Assembly: GCA_019244945.1 (NCBI GenBank)
Contig: JAFASD010000193.1
Coordinates: 1-10,186, forward strand
Direction of reading: 5' to 3'
From: Acidobacteriaceae bacterium
Lineage (GTDB): Bacteria > Acidobacteriota > Terriglobia > Bryobacterales > Bryobacteraceae
DNA: 10,186 nt
A program made the position numbers and the translations under genes. Numbering within the stretch: the first letter of the stretch is position 1; each line of letters begins with the position of its first letter. Under the pieces are notes generated by a model, which was given only the letters and a program-made list of their open reading frames with translations, had not been told where the DNA came from and did not search any database. Below, piece by piece: positions 7,376 to 10,186 of the stretch.

Positions 7376-7426
7376 TTAGCAGGTATTGTAGGGCATTTCT
7401 CTAAGCTGTCAACGAAAAACTGCTAA
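7376..7426. promoter_or_regulatory. Inverted repeat flanking the padR promoter, candidate operator
   Basis: TTAGCAG at 7376-7382 and CTGCTAA at 7420-7426 are perfect 7-base inverted copies, 37 bases apart, bracketing the -35 and -10 hexamers of the padR promoter. One arm lies at the expected transcript start and the other just upstream of -35. This placement suits repression by a dimeric regulator, PadR itself being the obvious candidate. A 7-base match over this distance could still be chance. Confidence 0.4.
7385..7412 (-). promoter_or_regulatory. Sigma-70-like promoter of padR-permease operon
   Basis: On the minus strand a perfect -35 hexamer TTGACA (7412-7407) is followed after 16 bases by TACAAT (7390-7385), which matches five of six -10 consensus positions. 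The expected transcript start near 7378 leaves a leader of about 17 bases before padR. This is the best promoter match seen in the window. Confidence 0.7.
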
Positions 7427-7479
7427 GCGGAGCCATGCCGAGCGTGTACCAGTACTACCGCCGATCCCTAAATACCAGG

Positions 7480-7508
7480 TTGCAAACGACATAGCTACAC
7501 GATATTGT
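7480..7508 (+). promoter_or_regulatory. Possible promoter of ku operon
   Basis: TTGCAA (7480-7485) and TATTGT (7503-7508) are separated by 17 bases and each matches four of six sigma-70 consensus positions. The start would be near 7515, leaving a leader of about 47 bases. This is a moderate match only. The divergent gap of 200 bases between padR and ku must hold some promoter for ku, and this is the best candidate found. Confidence 0.33.
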
Positions 7509-7550
7509 TTTAAATGCGAGCAGGTTCTGCCGTTTAGCTGCCGCGTCTTG

Positions 7551-7560
7551 AGGAGAGAGG
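7551..7560 (+). promoter_or_regulatory. Strong ribosome-binding site of ku
   Basis: AGGAGAGAGG ends one base before the ATG at 7562. Its AGGAG core at 7551-7555 has six bases to the start codon. It fixes the ku start and is the clearest Shine-Dalgarno sequence in the window. Confidence 0.75.
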
Positions 7561-7561
7561 C

Positions 7562-8422
7562 ATGGCTTCCACAGTTTGGAAAGGCTACATTACTTTTGGT
7601 CTCATCACGATTCCCGTGCGCCTGTTTGCGGCCGCTCGAACGGAGCGAGTCAGCTTTCATCAAATTCATCAGGTCTGCGGAACGCGCATCAAACAGCAGA
7701 TCTATTGCCCGCATTGCGAGCGCGTTGTGGAACGAAGTGAGCTGGTGAAGGGCTATGAGGCTGAGAAGGACCGCTACGTGATTGTCAATGACGAGGAGAT
7801 CAAGAGCATCGCGCCTGCCTCGAGCGACAATATGGAAATCTTGGAGTTCGTCAGAGCAGAAGGGATCGATCCGATCTATTTCGATGCTTCCTACTTCATG
7901 GTTCCGGAGGAAGCCGGGAAAAAGGCGTATCATCTCTTGCTCGAAACAATGCGCAAATCGGGTTACAGCGCGATTGCCCAGATCGCCATGCACCAGCGCG
8001 AATACACAGTCGTGGTCCGGCCTCACGCTGACGGATTGCTCCTGCACACGATGTTCTATCCGGAAGAAGTGCGGGAGGTTCCCGAGTTCCGACGCGACGA
8101 AAGCGTGAGCGTTAAGCCACAGGAAGTAGCGTTAGCGGAAAAACTTGTCGAAGGGCTGGCGTCGGACTTCGATCCTTCCAAGTATCACGACGATTATCAA
8201 CAGCGATTACTGAAGATGGTTGAAGCGAAGCGAGAAGGCCAGCCGGTTCAAGGCGAGGCGCCAAAGAAACGCGCGCCGGTCATCGATCTGATGCAAGCCT
8301 TGCAAAAGAGCCTGGGAGAATTGCCACGTAAACCCGCGGCGAGAGCTGCTCAAGAAGAGACCAGCGCGCCACCGGCTACGAAGAAATCAGCACAGCCGAG
8401 GCGGCGGACTGCAACCGGCTGA
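7562..8422 (+). CDS. ku: Bacterial Ku protein, DNA end-binding in NHEJ
   Basis: The 286-residue product is a prokaryotic Ku homodimer subunit. It opens with the family signature MASTVWKGYITFGLITIPVRL and continues as the Ku core beta-barrel to about residue 225. A cysteine group (C39, C49, C52) in CGTRIKQQIYCPHCE resembles a small metal site seen in part of the family. The segment VIDLMQALQKSL (240-251) is the conserved minimal C-terminal region that in studied bacteria recruits the ligase LigD. A lysine/arginine-rich tail to the end (about 255-286) probably binds DNA. Ku rings thread onto double-strand ends and bring LigD for repair, mainly in non-growing cells. No ligD is visible here. ATG 7562 has a strong AGGAG site. 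A permease gene begins 12 bases after the stop, suggesting an operon. Confidence 0.96.
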   Translation: MASTVWKGYITFGLITIPVRLFAAARTERVSFHQIHQVCGTRIKQQIYCPHCERVVERSELVKGYEAEKDRYVIVNDEEIKSIAPASSDNMEILEFVRAEGIDPIYFDASYFMVPEEAGKKAYHLLLETMRKSGYSAIAQIAMHQREYTVVVRPHADGLLLHTMFYPEEVREVPEFRRDESVSVKPQEVALAEKLVEGLASDFDPSKYHDDYQQRLLKMVEAKREGQPVQGEAPKKRAPVIDLMQALQKSLGELPRKPAARAAQEETSAPPATKKSAQPRRRTATG

Positions 8423-8434
8423 CGTGGCGCGCTC

Positions 8435-9754
8435 TTGACCGCCTCCGATACACCGGCGCCTTCACTCGCGCGAAGACTGGGGCTGTTCGACGCGACCATG
8501 ATCGTCATGGGCGGGATCATCGGCTCCGGTATATTCGTGAATCCCTACGTCGTTGCGCGGCAGGTCCATACCTCTTTTCTGATCCTGGGAGCCTGGGTTT
8601 TGGGCGGCTTAACCGCTCTAGCTGGGGCGTTCATTTACGCCGAGCTTGCGATGCTCCGGCCAAATTTGGGCGGCCAATATGCCTACCTCCGCGAGGCTTA
8701 TCACCCAGCCGTTGCATTTCTTTATGGATGGGCGCTGTTGCTGGTGATGCAAACGGGTGGAATGGCGGCCGTTGCGGTCACGTTTGCACGGTATGCGCGG
8801 GAAATTATCCACACCAATGCATCTGACGGGCTCATCGCAACGCTCGTGCTGGCTTTGCTGACTGCAATTAACTGCTTGGGTGTTCGCCTGGGGAGTGTTG
8901 TACAAAGCACGCTGATGGTTATGAAAATTGGCGCGATTGTCGTCCTGTTGATCGCCGGTTTCAGTGCTTCTTCCGCGGGGACAACGGCGGCCGCACAGGA
9001 ACCGTTTACGCCTCATCTGCTCATCACTTTTGGCGCTGCGGTCACGCCCGTTTTGTTCGCTTACGGTGGCTGGCAAACCGCGAGTTTCATGACTGGCGAG
9101 ATGCGGAATCCGGGAAGAGATTTGGCCCGGGCGCTGGTCCTTGGGGTTATCGGCGTGACCGCAATTTATTTGTCGGTAAACATCGTGTGTCTACGCTCAC
9201 TCGGGCCGGAAGGCCTTGCCGCAACCATTACGCCTGCGTACACGGTGATGCAGCGCGCCATTGGTCCTCGCGGCGCGCTGTTCATGGCGTTCGCGATTTC
9301 CATCTCTACCCTCGGGTTTCTCAGCCAGGGAATGCTTACTGCTCCCCGCGTTTATTTTGCGATGGCGCGGGACGGTCTCTTCTTTCGATCCATCGCATGG
9401 CTACCCAAAAGCACGAGAGTCCCGGTTGCCGCCATAGCTCTGCAAGGGGTTCTGGCGACTATCATCGCGCTCTCTGGCCGATACGAGCAGATCCTCAATT
9501 ACGTGGTCTCCATTGATTTCATTTTCTTCGGGCTTACGGGAGCATCACTCTTCATATTCAGGCGCCGGACAGGCGGCGCCCGCGGGCACCAGACCCCGGG
9601 GCACCCGTTTACAACTGTGTTTTTCGTCGCAGCCTGCTGGTTGGTTGTGCTGGCCACGTTTTATCACTATCCAGCGAACAGCCTGGTGGGCCTCGCGCTG
9701 CTGTTGCTCGGCATCCCGGTTTATTTGTATTGGAGCAGGAGACGGACCGCTTGA
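8435..9754 (+). CDS. APC-family amino-acid permease
   Basis: The 439-residue product is an amino acid/polyamine/organocation (APC) transporter with about 12 membrane helices, the usual length for the L-type/SteT-like branch. Helix 1 carries the unwound substrate-binding motif GGIIGSGIF (residues 26-34). Other family marks are YAELAMLRPNLGGQYAYLREAY (68-89), FAYGGWQTASFMTGEMRNPGRD (208-229) in the helix 6 region and APRVYFAMARDGLF (303-316). It should import or exchange an amino acid across the inner membrane; the substrate cannot be read from sequence. The start is uncertain: TTG 8435 gives a short polar N-terminus before the first helix, with no strong ribosome-binding site, and depends on coupling to ku. 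The stop overlaps the TTG of the next gene (TTGA), so permease and aminotransferase are probably cotranslated. Confidence 0.92.
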   Translation: MTASDTPAPSLARRLGLFDATMIVMGGIIGSGIFVNPYVVARQVHTSFLILGAWVLGGLTALAGAFIYAELAMLRPNLGGQYAYLREAYHPAVAFLYGWALLLVMQTGGMAAVAVTFARYAREIIHTNASDGLIATLVLALLTAINCLGVRLGSVVQSTLMVMKIGAIVVLLIAGFSASSAGTTAAAQEPFTPHLLITFGAAVTPVLFAYGGWQTASFMTGEMRNPGRDLARALVLGVIGVTAIYLSVNIVCLRSLGPEGLAATITPAYTVMQRAIGPRGALFMAFAISISTLGFLSQGMLTAPRVYFAMARDGLFFRSIAWLPKSTRVPVAAIALQGVLATIIALSGRYEQILNYVVSIDFIFFGLTGASLFIFRRRTGGARGHQTPGHPFTTVFFVAACWLVVLATFYHYPANSLVGLALLLLGIPVYLYWSRRRTA

Positions 9755-10186
9755 AACAAGCCAAGCGGATCATGGGATCGGCCTATATGGAATGGGCCAA
9801 AAGCCAATCCCATGTGGCGTTTAATTTGGCGAATAGCGGAGTGAAGAACTACCCGTTATCGAGTCTGCCGGTCGACTTCAACTCCTTAGCGCTGAGCGGG
9901 CCGGGCGCTTACGGATACCCGCCGTTGATCAAAGCCATTGCAGGCAAATACCGCGTGCATGAGGATTGCGTCGCAACCGCACAAGGCACGTCCATGGCGA
10001 ACCTGCTCGCGATAGCAGTGACTATCGAGCCTGGCGACGAAGTTCTGATGGAGCGTCCCGCTTACCCGCTGTTGTCGGAGACGGCGCAGTACCTGGGAGC
10101 GACAGTTCAGTATTTTGATCGTCCCCAGGAAGCAAGTTTTGCGATTCGTTTGGATCTTCTGGAGCGATCCATCACACCTCGAACAC
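9751..10186 (+). CDS. PLP-dependent class I/II aminotransferase, 3' end cut by window
   Basis: An open frame of 145 codons runs to the window end and continues beyond it. It shows fold-type I aminotransferase marks: GPGAYGYPPLIKAIA (residues 50-64), the cofactor phosphate-binding region QGTSMANLLA (78-87) and PGDEVLMERPAYPLL (94-108). The lysine that binds pyridoxal phosphate lies past the edge, so activity cannot be judged. TTG 9751 is preferred as start because AGGAG at 9737-9741 lies nine bases upstream; ATG 9772 is an alternative without a comparable site. The start overlaps the permease stop (TTGA), so the two are likely a functional pair: uptake of an amino acid followed by transamination, or use of a related amine donor. 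The specific substrate is not identifiable from this part. Confidence 0.88.
   Translation, partial: MKQAKRIMGSAYMEWAKSQSHVAFNLANSGVKNYPLSSLPVDFNSLALSGPGAYGYPPLIKAIAGKYRVHEDCVATAQGTSMANLLAIAVTIEPGDEVLMERPAYPLLSETAQYLGATVQYFDRPQEASFAIRLDLLERSITPRT

Noticed and set aside
7409..8047. 212-codon minus-strand frame across the ku start and padR promoter
   Set aside because: It is antisense to ku, which has clear motifs and a strong ribosome-binding site; the translation resembles no family.

Overview
The window most likely comes from an acidobacterium (Acidobacteriota, class Terriglobia or a close relative). The strongest pointer is the pair formed by a PadR-type regulator and an 883-residue MacB/FtsX-like permease of the 'acidobacterial duplicated orphan permease' (ADOP) type, an arrangement typical of that phylum. 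The hopanoid genes and a mid-50s GC impression (not computed) fit. No rRNA, tRNA, CRISPR array or insertion sequence was seen, and the window is almost fully coding.

Layout. (1) 68-793 (+): a secreted protein of unknown function with a possible LolA/LolB-like fold. (2) 934-4340 (+): a tightly overlapping four-gene unit. It has hpnJ (cobalamin-binding/radical SAM), two four-helix EamA/SMR-type half-transporters, and hpnI (family 2 glycosyltransferase). In the known hopanoid pathway HpnI adds N-acetylglucosamine to bacteriohopanetetrol, HpnK deacetylates it, and HpnJ converts the glucosamine into the cyclitol ether. HpnK is not in this window. (3) 4359-7361 (-): padR followed by the ADOP permease, convergent with hpnI, with a good sigma-70-like promoter flanked by inverted repeats upstream of padR. 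(4) 7562-10186 (+): ku (non-homologous end joining), an APC-family amino-acid permease, and an aminotransferase cut by the window edge. The three are packed as one likely operon, divergent from padR.

The most interesting part is the hpnJ / half-transporter pair / hpnI block. The two half-transporters have opposite charge bias, which predicts antiparallel insertion. That is the architecture expected of a two-component SMR- or ArnE/ArnF-like translocator. Its placement between the two hopanoid head-group enzymes suggests, by inference only, that it moves a hopanoid or its head-group intermediate across the inner membrane. A second point is the unusual linkage of a DNA-repair gene to amino-acid transport and transamination genes.
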